DNA of 64,000 nucleotides from Symbiodinium natans (lineage: Eukaryota > Sar > Dinophyceae > Suessiales > Symbiodiniaceae). The notes beneath the pieces are model-generated. The model was not told where the DNA came from. It worked only from the letters and a program-made list of their open reading frames with translations, and searched no databases. Positions 9,025 through 19,829 of this stretch are shown piece after piece (position 1 is the stretch's first letter; each line of letters starts with the position of its first letter). The stretch covers positions 10,001 through 74,000 of the forward strand of contig CAJNDS010000269.1 in assembly GCA_905221605.1 (NCBI GenBank), read 5' to 3'. A program made the translations under genes and the position numbers.

Positions 9025-10264
9025 AGCCTTCGGGCTTCCTCGTCAGGAACTCGCAATGGGCTGCTCACAATGCTTTGCGTACCAACCTTTAAAACGGCAC
9101 GAGTATGGCCAAACATTCTTTGGCATTTTCCATCAGCCTATGTCAGGGCAATTCATGGCATTTGCTGACTTTAGCATGATTTCCCGCATGTTAGCTAAGA
9201 CTGCGTATCATGCGGCGGGCGGCATATGCTGTCTATTCCGGCCGCTTGCTAGTTTTGAGAGGTAGGGCATGCACATGGTCGCATGCTAGTTGGAGAATGA
9301 TGTGGACGAGCCGGCCAGGCCCGGGAGTTTTTTCAAAAACCGAAACCTGCAAAGACATGTTGCCGACCGCAAGAACAAAGCACATGCCCCTCCAGATGCT
9401 GGGATCCTCAAAGCGCCCGTCCTAAACTCCAATCCCTGAATCTCGCGCAGAGTTTCTGCTGCAGGGCCCTTGCTTCGGGCGCTTCTTATTGAAGTTGTGG
9501 GCGTCGGAATGGAATGAGGAGTAGGCTGAGGCAAGCCCTAAACCCTGAACCCTAAACCCTAACCCCCAAGCCCCAAACGCAAGCCGTCAGTGCTGTTCAG
9601 ACCTTCAACTAAAAGCTTCTAGCTACCCAAGTCTGACCGAGGCTCTGGACATCTTGACTTTCAGACACCCACCTGCGCCCGCCCCTCTTTAAAACCCTAA
9701 ACCCTAAACCCTAAACCCTAAACCCTAAACCCCCAATGTCGCTCTCCAGGTTTCAATGGTATGCGTGGCGGTCCTCAGCCGAGAGCCGCGGGAAGGCGTG
9801 AAGTAGGAGCCTCGGTACACGTGAGGTCAACGATTCGGCCCCTCCAGGGTTTAGGGTCTCCCCCTTCTAACCCCTTTTCAGCCCTTTTGCACCCTTTTAA
9901 ACCCCCTCAACTCCCCTTTTTCCAGAACCTAGGAAACCCTAAACCCTAAACTCTAAAGTTCAAAGCTCAGGCGCCTTGCCGGTGGTCACCCGACATCCTC
10001 AGCAATGAGCCGCAGGAATCTTTGCTTTTTCAGCTAGACCATGGCTGTTCCCCAAAGAACCGAGGCCCTAAACCCTAAACCCTAAACCCCAGACCCTAAA
10101 CTGTAACATGGCCAGAATGGCTCACTTCAAGTAAGCAAAGCTTCGTGTGGCACTTGAAGTCCACGGCTTTCAGCTGCCATGCTCTGACGGAGCCTAGGGC
10201 CGGATGAGTCGGTGTGCTAATGGAAACGAGAGAAAGTGCGGGCGCCAACAGTGACTTTTCCTTG
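9025..10264. other. Mosaic interval, probable exon plus telomeric tracts
   Basis: Minus strand 9500-9290 is open and codon-like (GPAAETLREIQGLEFRTGAL). Short CCCTAAA tracts are at 9537-9570, 9692-9733, 9935-9955 and 10070-10100; the first is flanked by GCAAGCC on both sides (9535 and 9589). No product assigned. Confidence 0.45.
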
Positions 10265-10296
10265 TTTTTTTTGCCACCCGCATAGCAGACCCCAAT
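10265..10296 (-). mobile_element. LINE 3'-tail fragment
   Basis: Minus strand GGTCTGCTATGCGGGTGGC followed by an A-run. The same roughly 25 nt plus A-tail occurs at 19089, 31238, 40345 and 40883, and in a diverged form at the poly(A) end of the LINE at 41717. Read as a very short 5'-truncated insertion. Confidence 0.6.
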
Positions 10297-10386
10297 GGGA
10301 TTAGGGTTTGGGGTTTAGGGCTTGGGGTTTAGGGTCTAGGGTTTAGGGTCTAGGGTTTAGGGTTTGGGTTTAGGGCTTAGGGTTTT

Positions 10387-10463
10387 CCCCCTTATACTAG
10401 CAATAGGGTGGGGTACTGCAATCCCTATGAAGGACTGCTAGTATAAGGAGGGACATCCCAAAC
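10387..10463. mobile_element. MITE family 2 copy, probably intronic
   Basis: CCCCCTTATACTAGC … GGACTGCTAGTATAAGGAGGGACATCCC, the inverted ends of family 2. On the minus strand it follows an open island (10545-10459, NPLVYIDEALLPGARQTASG) whose end, CCCAG|GAAAG, would give a GA donor. Confidence 0.65.
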
Positions 10464-10680
10464 TTTCCTGGGCACCCCACTCGCCGTCTGACGAGCACCA
10501 GGAAGCAAGGCTTCATCTATGTACACGAGCGGGTTTGGCATGTTCTCAGGGCTCACTCACATGCCTGCGGACCATCTGCTTCGCGCGACTTTGCATGCTT
10601 TTGGGCTGTGGGTCTTGAAATCGCAGGATATGATCAAGCCGGCCCTTTGTCATCTGGAATGACTCCAGAGAACGCTAACA
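10459..10680 (-). CDS. Probable exons, product unknown
   Basis: Two codon-like islands: 10680-10590 (KGRLDHILRFQDPQPKSMQS) and 10545-10459 (NPLVYIDEALLPGARQTASG). They are in different frames with a short gap, so the joint is unresolved. No family recognised. Confidence 0.45.
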
Positions 10681-10699
10681 TAGATTAGAACGCGGCTGG

Positions 10700-11500
10700 G
10701 TCAAAGCTTACTCCGTCTTGACTGTGGCCTCCAAAAGAGAAAGAAGTGCAAGCCGCTGGCTAATACATCGATTTTGGTCCGTAAAAGAGAGTGGTTCATC
10801 TACTCAATGGTACAAATGCTGTGTGAACTCGAACAGTATGAAGAGAATACGAACTATGAAGAGAAATATAGGTTCATCCAAAACAGTGCCAATCATCATG
10901 CAAATCAAAGAAGGTAAGAGAAGAACAAACTAAAAGTACATTCTCAGAGCGAGTGTTGACTTCTATCAAAAGGTGGTAGTGTCTTTTGTTCACCACACAC
11001 ATATATGTACATATATATGTATATTTATTTATCTATTTATGTTTTTTATCTATTTTTATTTGTTTATACATATGTATATATATATGTGTGTATAGATATG
11101 TGCGACCTTGTAGGCATTAACATATGTAAACATATCAATAAACGGATGTGAGAAACCTCTAGGCGTAGGCGAAAAGGAAAAGGAAGACAGCAGCTTTCAA
11201 AGAGTTCAAGTGCATGTAAGGAAAAAAAAACGCATTTAAGGAAAAACCTTATATACCTCCCGCAGCCCCCCTGTAAACGAAACGACACAATGGGAATGAA
11301 GAGCTACCCACCACCCAGAACTGGCTACCCCTTTTGCAAATGGGCAGTTCCACCTCATGGCCGAATATAGGGGCCTAAATAATTGGGACAGAGTTCAGGG
11401 TTCAGGGTTTAGGGGGGTAGGGGACCATGAGGGAATACGATTTGTAATGATTCCGACCCCTATATGAACCACAGACCCCTTGCTATGGCTATCTTTCCCA
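10700..11500. other. No gene seen
   Basis: AT-rich sequence with TATATG microsatellite patches at 10998-11100, then an element-like interval (11285-11460) with GGGGGTAGGGGACCATGAGG. A plus-strand ORF of 71 codons at 10718 has no codon bias or family match. Confidence 0.5.
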
Positions 11501-11516
11501 TGCTGTCACCACCTTC

Positions 11517-11665
11517 AAGTATGAGCCTGGAGATAGAAGAAGGTCGAGCAAAGTTTGCGAGATTCACCCGAACATTCTTTGAATCTCAGCTTCCCAGCAT
11601 CCATGGTATCATGTTGCTTGGCAGCTAGCCCGGCAATGGCAATTTTATCCATTCGCCGGTGCCTT
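11517..11665 (-). CDS. Probable last exon, product unknown
   Basis: The open frame reads RMDKIAIAGLAAKQHDTMDA… and continues KLRFKECSGESRKLCSTFFY to a TGA at 11519-11517. The amphipathic, lysine-rich sequence without low complexity looks coding. Telomeric CCCTAAA tracts bound the island at 11680 and 11908. Confidence 0.5.
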
Positions 11666-11967
11666 GGCCAACTGGGCGACCCTAAACCCTAAACCCCAAA
11701 CCCCTAAACCCCTAAACTATCATGGACTCCGCTTGAACTCGTTTGCCAATGTACCTCGCTCTCTAGTTTTCTGCCAGGACCGCGGAACCATGTACCCGCG
11801 CACCTGTAGAGCATGCAGTGCTAGCAGCTAGCAAATATCTGTACGGGTGTACTCTGTACAGCCTCTCACTTTGGGTTGAAGGAGTGCTACTCAGAGCTTG
11901 TTCAGTCCCTAAACCCTAAACCCTAAACGCCAGGCTCATCTGATCCACCGTAGCCGCATCTTCCCCG

Positions 11968-12520
11968 TGGTTCTTAGTAGGGAATCAGGGAATTGGGGGT
12001 CCCTATATATACCCCTTAAGGGATGAAAAAAGGGTACCTCATTCTATACTCCCCTTAGCTTGGCCGCGCATGTCGGCCGCCAGGCGCCAGGATTCTGCTC
12101 AACATCGCCGGCGAGACCTTTTAGGGTTTAGGGTTTAGGGTTTGGGGTTTAGGGTTTACTGTAGGGTTTGCCGGGGTCTTCTCGAAAACCAAACGAGCAC
12201 GGGAGTTCGCATGTCTGGCAGTTCATGTTGTCTGCGAACAATGGATGACACCTGCAAAAGAGGAGCGATGCCCAGTCATGGCTATTGAGAGATCAAAGAA
12301 GAAGAAGAAGACGCGAAAGTGGGAGTTCTCTTCATATCTCTCCTTACAAATGGCCTATGCTTAATCATTATGCTGCCCTTTGTTTGCGCTGCGGTACACT
12401 TGCTTTGACCCACGGCCGCCAGATGCTATTCTAAAAAAGACCTCATCGAACGCTCGCTGCTTCAAGCGCATAAAGAGGTCACTTGCGTCACCAGTTCCCA
12501 GCGTGGTGTGTAAAGCATCA
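11968..12520. other. Eroded family-1 element, telomeric tract and likely 3' UTR
   Basis: 11968-12056 is a family-1 copy (GGTTCTTAGTAGGGAATCAG). 12120-12175 is a TTTAGGG tract. 12180-12520 has no gene in it and lies just downstream of the HXXEE gene on the minus strand, so it is probably its 3' flank. Confidence 0.5.
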
Positions 12521-12526
12521 GAGCAA

Positions 12527-13417
12527 TCAAAGCCTCTTCTCGGCCTGTGGTGCAAAAAGCTTTGCCAGTAAGAGCGGCACTGCTGTGGAGAAAATGAAGC
12601 AAAGAACCGCCACGATCTCCAGCGGCCAATGAGCTTTTAGTACCAAGTTGGCGCCAACACCAAAGCAAATTGCGTGGAAGAGGAGCCCATTGACAATGCA
12701 AATGCCAGCGAAGAACTGGTCAACACGGGAAAGCGCGTACATCCCGAAGGCAAACATGAAAATGCTCTGAAAGGCGCCCGGATTGTAGCCCATGAGGGCC
12801 CAAGGTATCAAGTGGCCAGTGGCTGTATTTACAATACTCATGCCCCAGTTGCAGAATCCGGCGTACGCATACTGCCCACCAAGATGATGCGCGCAAAGCA
12901 TTGCCACGACAAATCCCCCCCAAACCGTAACCACATTGATGTAGGTCGCAAAACGTGGGTCCGCTGGGCAGGTCTTATGTCCGAGCTTCTCGCACTCCTT
13001 GAAAAGCCACGCTCCAGTCCCGTGGTTGAAGTCGGGTACAAAGGCATAGCGCCAGCCGCGCAAGTCGTATGCGTGCTCCTCAATCTGGTGACAAAGATAA
13101 AATGCCACCGTCAGCCATCCCAGCACATAGGGGTCACGTATGGCCTTTCTCCCGGGCAACTTGCACACGACAAAAGGAAGGACGAAAGCAAAGGGGCAGA
13201 GAAAGGCGCTGATGAATGGCCAATTTGCATCGAACCATGCGGCGTCCTTGAGTAGTTCAGGCCCAGAAAGCGCTGTGGGCTTTGGATTTGGTTGGACACC
13301 TGCAACAGCTGCCATGGCTGCCGGAAACTCAGGCGCGAGCTGAATCTGCGAAAGTCTTGAAGCCGTAAACACTTTCGAGTGACGGATTAAAGCCATAGAC
13401 ATGTACATGACCGCCAA
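12527..13417 (-). CDS. HXXEE-domain multi-pass membrane protein
   Basis: A single uninterrupted frame of 296 codons. Residues 110-115 are HQIEEH, the H-x-x-E-E motif that names the HXXEE family (integral membrane proteins of unknown, possibly metal-dependent enzymatic function). Histidines recur later in or beside membrane segments (HH 177-178, H202, H248, H263), as expected if they line an active site. Hydrophobic stretches lie near 66-86, 96-110, 158-178, 213-230, 236-260 and 266-286. The first ATG gives a 34-residue extension with mitochondrial-like composition; Met35 (MAAVAG) is an alternative start. The gene is intronless while neighbours are finely split, which fits origin by retroposition of an mRNA. 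Confidence 0.75.
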   Translation of the reverse strand: MAVMYMSMALIRHSKVFTASRLSQIQLAPEFPAAMAAVAGVQPNPKPTALSGPELLKDAAWFDANWPFISAFLCPFAFVLPFVVCKLPGRKAIRDPYVLGWLTVAFYLCHQIEEHAYDLRGWRYAFVPDFNHGTGAWLFKECEKLGHKTCPADPRFATYINVVTVWGGFVVAMLCAHHLGGQYAYAGFCNWGMSIVNTATGHLIPWALMGYNPGAFQSIFMFAFGMYALSRVDQFFAGICIVNGLLFHAICFGVGANLVLKAHWPLEIVAVLCFIFSTAVPLLLAKLFAPQAEKRL

Positions 13418-13419
13418 GG

Positions 13420-15120
13420 CCAGAAGTGAAATTGGTTTCTACAAGCAAGCACGCAATGTTGGTCCGAGCTATTTCGCCTCAAACATCCAAGCAAACGATA
13501 TTCATAGGATTGTACGGCATCTCTCTCTCTCTCTGCCGCGCCATCCCCTAGGATCTTGCTACGCAAGGGCACGAAAAGTAGGCTAGGATCCTGACATCAT
13601 GAATCACATTTCTTACTGAAAGAAGAATCCTCTGTTCATAATCCTCCATTCATACCACCTTTATGACACTTTATGCTTTTGGATGTTTTGCTCCCAAGCA
13701 GCTTCTACTACGGGGCCCAAAACACGCTTTGAGAAGGAGCCGCGGTGACACTGCGCCTCTCCACAGAAGGCTTTGCCACATGGCCGCCCGCCCAACGATT
13801 CGTCCATGCAGCTGTTGGTTGGCCAGCTTGGGTTAAGGGTTCAGGGTCAGGGTTAAGGGTTAAAGGTTTAGGGTTTAGGGTTAAGGGTTAAGGGTATAGG
13901 GTTTAGTGCCTGAAAACAGCCCTGCTACAACGCTAAGCCTTCAGCGCTGCAGTGCTGATACCTAGAACCAGCGGCCTCGCACGACGTGAGCGTTGAATGG
14001 GCGGACTGGAGCATCGCTCAAGAAACTGGAAACAGCCACCATGCCCCTAAACCCTAAACCCTCAACCCTAAACCCTAAACCCCATGCCCCATTGCAAGGT
14101 TGCTTCTTTCAGCTTTCAGCACATTGGCACTTCCATTCCCTGATGGAAAATGCGCAGGCGCTCCATGCACAAAGGCAGTAGCTGTCGCCTGCGACACATC
14201 GGTCAAGCTCTACTACACATCCCTTCAAACGACCGCTTCGTGGCTGACACGTGCAGGCGCTATGTCCATTCCGCACGTTCAGAGCCAAGCTCAACTGTAC
14301 AGCATGACAAGGATGTCGCAAATGTGGATTTGGGTGAGACACATGCATCATGGAATTCTGCGATCCGGAAAGCAGGCTAAATCTTCAACACGCACCAGGG
14401 ATGCCTTGGCTTAGAGGCCACAAGCTCCCCTGCCTAGTGCCATGCGAATCAGAGCTATGCACAGCACACTGGGAACTCCACAGCTTCCCTGTTGAGCCGG
14501 CTCCTGACAACCTGGCTTCTACCACAGCAGCATTCGGGAGACGCCTGAGAATGGTATGTGGCCACTGTCTGCTGCCTTCTGGTAGTTCAGCATTGCATCC
14601 TCGGCGACACGAAATATCAATCTGCACACTCATGGGCTTACTGGAACTGAGTCAGAAAGTGCTTTCTAAACCCTAAACCCTAAACCCTAAACCTTAAACC
14701 CCTAAACCCTACCGTAAATTTAGGCCATCATGGGGTCGCGGCATCGCTGGCTACATCCAAGGCTTCCGCCTGGCAGGAGACAACTCACCCGCGATGCGGA
14801 AAAGCGGTGCGGATGAGGGTTGAGGGTTGAGGGTTTAGGGTTTAGGGTTGAGGGTTTAGGGTTGAGGGTTTAGGGTGCTTGCTGGGTGCACGGTGAGAGG
14901 CATGACGAGCGGACTGACTGTTCTAAGTGCGTCCTACACGCGGAGACATGGGAGCTCCGCGAACTAAACCCCTAAACCCCCTAAACTCCCTGCACCCCTA
15001 AGCCCCCTAAACCCTTAAAACCCGTAAACACCTAAACCCTAAACCCTCAAACCCCTAAACCACCAAAAACACCCTTAAAGCCCCAAAACCCCCCAAAAAA
15101 CCCCAAAAACCCCCCAAAAC
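13420..15120. other. Mosaic interval, telomeric tracts and possible exons
   Basis: 13500-13540 has a CTCTCTCTC patch. 13835-13905 is a degenerate TTAAGGG/TTTAGGG tract. The CCCTAAA tract at 14047-14080 is bounded by CCATGCCCC on both sides (14038 and 14082). 14110-14640 has open frames on both strands; the minus frame 14633-14385 (SRQWPHTILRRLPNAAVVEA) is the more protein-like. 14816-14875 and 14965-15120 are degenerate telomeric sequence. No product assigned. Confidence 0.45.
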
Positions 15121-15121
15121 C

Positions 15122-16640
15122 GCCTTGCGGAAGGCTGCAGCCGCGGCAGCTTTTGCTTCCTCTGCGGCTGCCTCGGTGTCCTCCTCTTCCTTCGGGGCAT
15201 TTAGGGTAAAAGGGTTTAAGGTTTAGGGTTTAGGGTTTAGGGTTTAGGGTTTAGGGTAAGACTTCGGGGCAGCTTAGGCGTTTGGGTTTACAGGGCTTCT
15301 GGGGTTCATGGGGCTTTTTGGGCTTTTCGGGTTTATAGGGTTTATAGGGTTTAGAGGGTTTAGAGGGTTTATAGGGTTCATAGGGTTTATAGGGTTTATA
15401 GGGTTTAAGGTTTAGGGTAAGACATGGGGTGGGCTTACGAAAATAAGGGGCCCCCAATATCGACCCCAAACAGAGGATTCCCTCAAAAAATGAGGACCCC
15501 CAAGAAGGTACCCTACTTTCGGAAACCGCCACATTGGGCACTGCAGCACTCACATGGTATGCAAGGCACCATGAAAGATTCAAGCGGGTTGGCATGAGAA
15601 GTTGCGAGTTCAAGGGGGCCTGCTCCTGGAGCTTGGCATACTGCGCCTGCAGCTGCGATTCGTGAGCATGGTGTAACTCACAGATAGCCACTGCTAGTTC
15701 CACCAATAATTTGCCACATCCTTCTGGCCCCAAAACCCTCCAAAACCCTACTAAGATGGAACTGACATGCGGACATTCCAAGGAAGCGTTGGATGAGTGC
15801 ATTCTATATACTTGGACCTGTCATGTTTTCTCATGATGGCCTCCACATCCTGTGCCATCCATAAAAATTACTCCAGCTGTGAAAACCACGGCGACAATCA
15901 TGAGTTATCCTGGACAGCACTGTTCAACCCTCTGAACTTGTGCTGTCGAGACGCCATCAGCTGCTCGACTAGATTGTGGGAGCTATCAGGTAGATGTCCA
16001 GCATGCTCACCCTGGGACGGAGGTGCACGGAAGCAGGTTTAAGCGCACTGGAGAGACCATTGCGCAATCTCAGGCTGCGACAATGAGGCGGGGCTTCTGA
16101 CGAGGCACAGGCGGGCAATCGGCATCAGCTTGGCCTATACCGCCCCAGCGAATCAACATTTAGGGGTTAGGGTTTTAAGGCTCTTTCAACGGGGCAACGG
16201 CCCCGGCCTTCTTCGGCTTCCTCGGCTTCTTCAGCAGCCTCAACGCCAGGAACGCTGCAGGCGGAAGTTCAGGACGTCCCTAAACCGTAAACCCTAACCC
16301 GAAACCCGAAACCTAAACCCTAAACCCTAAACACTAAACCCTAAACCCTAAAACCCAACCTAAAACCCAAAACTTCTCAGGGCCGAAGTGAGGCCGACGC
16401 CCGGTCGCTTGCTGGACTGACGCTGCCTTGAAGCTCCTGGTGCACCTTGGGGTTTAGGGTTTAGGGTTTAGGGTTTAGGGCCAGAATTCGGCCCAATTAC
16501 GTGCATGAAGATTCCAAATGGCAGCCATCGGCAGCACTTGCTGAGCTCGCAACCTCCTCGTCGTCCTTGGGACTGAGATGCTGGGTCACAGGTGCTTCAC
16601 AAAGAAACGCTTGCAAGAGTGACATGAACCTTTGCAGATG
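15122..16640 (-). CDS. Multi-exon gene, acidic/alanine-rich protein, unknown
   Basis: Codon-like minus-strand islands in order: 16625-16500 (MSLLQAFLCEAPVTQHLSPK, then DDEEVASSASAADGCHLESS), 16445-16380 (VHQELQGSVSPASDRASASL), 16265-16180 (VEAAEEAEEAEEGRGRC), 15735-15531 (CGKLLVELAVAICELHHAHE, then QLQAQYAKLQEQAPL) and 15200-15122 (EEEDTEAAAEEAKAAAAAAF). Telomeric tracts and a family-3 element fill the gaps. Coiled-coil character is likely in the 15.6 kb exon. Whether all islands belong to one gene is inferred from strand and spacing. Confidence 0.45.
15188..15272. repeat. Telomeric tract with 10-bp flanking duplication
   Basis: CTTCGGGGCA stands at both edges of a TTTAGGG tract (about 15190 and 15263). 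On the minus strand the tract separates …RLSCPE from EEEDTEAAAEEAK, so it probably is an intron, but no splice pair both restores a single site and keeps a frame; the one in-frame GT-AG solution drops one base. Confidence 0.65.
15432..15530. mobile_element. MITE-like element, family 3
   Basis: GGCTTACGAAAATAAGGGGC … GGTACCCTACTTTCGGAAACC: the inverted ends of family 3. On the minus strand it follows the coding island that ends LAYHVSAAVPN, so it is a likely intron. Confidence 0.75.
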
Positions 16641-16644
16641 GTAA

Positions 16645-17275
16645 TTAAACCCTTTGTGTATAACCCTAAACCCAAACCCTAAACCCTAAACCCTAAACCC
16701 TAAACCCTAAACCCTAAACCCTAAACCCTAAACCATATCAGCGCCATTGCTTTGGCGGGTGGATCATCAGCAGTGAAGCTAGGCGCAAGTCCTCGTCGGC
16801 TGCTTTGGACCGGAAACGGTCCTGCAATGTTCAAGCGTCGCACCCCAACGCGGAAACTAAGACAGACCAACAGGAGCCGCGCATGGTAGCAGCACACGAT
16901 GCTCAAATGACAGGCCTTTTTCCTCGCCTCAAGTCGGTTTTTGAGGGTCGCAAGCCAGCTGCAAGCAGGTGTCAATCTGACTGGCAACTGGCCCTCTACG
17001 GCATGCCCCAACAGCCCCTAGCCGGTACATATGCTTAGGGTTTAGGGGTTAAGGCTTAGGGTTTCGGGGCCGATTTAGCGAGCGGCTTGCGCGACAGCGA
17101 TGTGTTCCACGCGGTGAAACAACGATCATAGGACATCCCCACTGCAAATCGACACAACTCCCTGGTCTTTAACACATCGGGTTTCGGGTTGTTTAGGGTT
17201 TAGGGTTTAGGGTTTAGGGTTTAGGGTTTAGGGTTTAGGGTTTAGGGTTTAGGGTTTAGGGTTTAGGGTTTAGGG
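16645..17275. other. Telomeric tracts with one weak open island
   Basis: CCCTAAA tract at 16661-16734 and TTTAGGG tracts at 17033-17062 and 17191-17275. The minus frame 17011-16740 is open but has no features I can defend. Confidence 0.5.
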
Positions 17276-17479
17276 CATGATGACCATGCATTGCTGCATG
17301 GCTCGAGCTGTCACACCTGCAGCTGGACGTCCGTCATACGGCAAGAAGAAGTGGGCAGAGTTGCATCGGGCTATGTACAGCACTTGCCCTTGAAGCTACG
17401 CTCGACACACAGGCACCCAATCAGGGTCGCTAGCCGAAGAAGCCTGAGAGTGGCAGTGAGCAGGGGTGCCCGCGATCAA

Positions 17480-19073
17480 ATCCGAAGCGCAACTCAAAGG
17501 TGTGGTCTGAGCATGTCATGGCAAAAGACCTATATAAACCCTAAACCCTAAACCTTAAACCCTAAACCCTAACCGGAACCCCTAACCCCTAAACCCTAAA
17601 CCCTAAACCCTAGCAAAAAGACCTCATTCAGTTGAGCCCAGCGTGTAGTTGGCCGATCAAAGATGACATCTGCTGGCAGGAGGCCGAAAGATGGAAATGG
17701 AAATCCCATTCCCCTCATAGGACGGCGCCCCTGCAGGAAAGGCGAGTTGGAGGGCGCTGTCACTATTATCATTACTATGATTATGATTATGATGATGATG
17801 ATTAGTATTAGTACTCGTATTCGGATTAGTATTAGTATTAGCATTAGCATTAGTATGAGCTTTAGTATTAGTACTAGCATTATCATTGGTTCGATTGCAG
17901 TTTCCGAGCCTCGTCTGCAATGAGGCGCGCCTTCTTGGCTGCAGCAGGTGTGAACAGCTCCATCTCCACTTCGTCCTCCTGCGTTGTCGCCTGAGCTTAC
18001 CCGCGCACAACCAACTGGCTCACATTCATTTACGTGCCCTCGCGACCTCTGCACAGATCTGCACTCAGGAATATGGTTTTGGGGGCCAGCTTTTGGACTA
18101 CACGACACCAGATGCCCCTAAACCCTAAACCCTAAACCCTAAACCCTAAACCCTAAACCCCTGACCCTAAACCCCTAACCCCTAACCCCTAACCCCTAAA
18201 CCCTAAACCCTAAACCCTAAACCCCAGAGCTGCCAGAGAGCTTTGTGTCTCTTGCCGATGATGGCCGGCTCGGCGCCTCTTCGTATTAGCTCCCGGTACA
18301 CCCGATCCGACTCGGAGGTGCCGTGCCCACCTTCCACGGATGCTTTACCCCAAACTTTAAACCCTAAACCCTAAACCCTAAACCCTAAACCCTAAACCCT
18401 AAACCCTAAACCCTAAACCGCACGCAGTTGAACACACGGTGGTTTACGATAAATCAGGGACCCCCAAGTAGTAGGATCCCCTTAGAATTAAGGACCCCAA
18501 AAAGGTGCCCCTAAGATCGTAAACCCCCACATTAGCGTACGCAGGTACACGGCGGGCCCTTTGCCTGTGTCGCGGCGTCCTTGGAAGTCGGCCTTCGCAT
18601 TGGTCCCAAAAGGGCCCCAACATCAGCTACAAGTGGCTGTGCTGGCGGGTTTAGGGTTTAGGGTTTAGGGTTTAGGGTTTAGGGTTTAGGGTTTAGGGTG
18701 GCCACAGATCTGCCTCGGCACCCGAGTCCTCGCACTCTGAGTCGCCTATGTCTTCAAGATCCTCATCATCGTCCCACATGTCCTGGCACTTGAGCGCGGA
18801 GGATTCACTTGAGGCGGCGAGTCATCCCCTAAACCCTAAACCCTAAACCCTAAACCCTAAACCCTAAACCCTAAACCCTAAACCCTTTTGCATCCAGGCC
18901 TCTTCGAACCCTAAACCCTAAACCCCTAGACCCTAAACCCTAAACCCTAAACCCCAAACCCTAAATGGCCAATGTTGTGCAAAACGCACTGTCGCACCGA
19001 CGCCTCGCTTTCGTCCCAGGCATCTTCCCCGGAAGGCTGGTGCTCCGCTTGGCGCTTTGTGCCTCCGTACTTC
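17480..19073 (-). CDS. Multi-exon gene, product unknown
   Basis: Clear codon-like islands in order: 19073-18965 (YGGTKRQAEHQPSGEDAWDE), 18816-18708 (acidic, MWDDDEDLEDIGDSECEDSG), 18618-18545 (TNAKADFQGRRDTGKGPAVY), 18346-18230 (GGHGTSESDRVYRELIRRGA, then EPAIIGKRHKALWQLW), 17993-17890 (EDEVEMELFTPAAAKKARLI) and 17740-17623 (PADVIFDRPTTRWAQLNE). The last joins across a telomeric intron to VFCHDMLRPHL and a TGA near 17496. An ATT microsatellite sits at 17765-17885, between exons. The sequence is conserved-looking, but I do not know the family. Confidence 0.62.
17530..17622 (-). repeat. Telomere-repeat intron, GT-AG
   Basis: GCAAAAGACCT (17521-17531) and GCAAAAAGACCT (17613-17624) flank a CCCTAAA tract. 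On the minus strand the copies read GAG|GTCTTTTTGC and TAG|GTCTTTTGCC, so a canonical GT-AG intron of 93 bp is created. Here the donor comes from the duplicated site, while the acceptor AG precedes the second copy. Splicing keeps …AQLNE V open. Confidence 0.68.
18446..18533. mobile_element. MITE-like element, family 3
   Basis: GGTTTACGATAAATCAGGG … CCCCTAAGATCGTAAACCCCC, inverted ends of family 3. It lies between two coding islands of the 17.5-19.1 kb gene. Confidence 0.75.
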
Positions 19074-19125
19074 TAGACAAGGGTTTTTTGCCACCCGCCT
19101 AGCAGACTCTAGACAAGGGTTCAGG
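19074..19125 (-). mobile_element. LINE 3'-tail fragment with 14-bp target duplication
   Basis: A unit of about 22 bp, TTTTGCCACCCGCCTAGCAGAC (minus strand: GTCTGCTAGGCGGGTGGC plus A-tail), is flanked on both sides by TCTAGACAAGGGTT. Duplication length and the A-tail match LINE target-primed insertion, reduced to the last two dozen bases. Confidence 0.65.
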
Positions 19126-19367
19126 GTTTAGGGTGTAGGATTTAGGGTTCACTCCTATTGGAACTACCACCCTTTTTTGATGGTGACCTACAGCCTCCCC
19201 ATGAACTCCCTATAACTACTACTCTGGAACGCCAATGGGCACCTCCTATGGGCTTTCTGTGGGAGTGCCTGGCCCCCTTTGGCAATCTGTCAATCTGCAA
19301 CCTTCTCATGGACATCCTATGCACCCTCTATGGAACCTCCGTGGACGATCCTCAGCCTTTCCCCATT

Positions 19368-19808
19368 CTACAGAAAGCTGACCGCCTGTGACCCCCCTGA
19401 AATAGCTCCCCGTGGTATCGAGTGCCTTACATTGAACCTCCTACGAACGCCATGCGAACCCAATCTGAGCCAGCACCCCTTTGTACCGGGCATCCTCCCT
19501 ATCCGAGCCACCCCTTGTTTTGGAGGCGGCCCTCGCAATCGTGGACTCCATCCGAGCCCCCGTTGCACCCTCTGGGCTATGAGCCCTTCACTGACCTCCA
19601 GAGCCTCAACATCATCATTGGGCATTTCCCAACATAGGGGTACCCCTATTATACCCCAAATAGAATAGACTCCCCTTAGAGGGACCCCCAAAAGGGGTAC
19701 CCCTATTTTCGGAAACCCCCAATTCAACATGGCCTCATCTTTCCTCTGACATCTACATTTGCATAAGGCCTCGTCGCGGTCGCTGTGATGCTTGGGATCG
19801 ACCTGCAT
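19368..19808 (-). CDS. Probable exons with an in-frame family-3 element
   Basis: Open for 146 codons. 19808-19731 (HSDRDEALCKCRCQRKDEAM) and 19632-19400 (MPNDDVEALEVSEGLIAQRV) look coding. 19729-19633 between them is a family-3 element that happens to stay open. The element is most likely an intron, so the true product joins the two outer parts. No family recognised. Confidence 0.5.
   Translation of the reverse strand: MQVDPKHHSDRDEALCKCRCQRKDEAMLNWGFPKIGVPLLGVPLRGVYSIWGIIGVPLCWEMPNDDVEALEVSEGLIAQRVQRGLGWSPRLRGPPPKQGVARIGRMPGTKGCWLRLGSHGVRRRFNVRHSIPRGAISGGSQAVSFL
19633..19729. mobile_element. MITE-like element, family 3
   Basis: ACATAGGGGTACCCCTATTA … GGGGTACCCCTATTTTCGGA AACCCCC; same ends and GGTACC blocks as other family-3 copies. 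Confidence 0.75.
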
Positions 19809-19829
19809 CCTGCAGGGGTGTTGAAAAGT

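Noticed and set aside
12674-13255. Plus-strand 193-codon ORF
   Set aside because: Exact antisense of the HXXEE gene; the minus frame has the motif and membrane segments.
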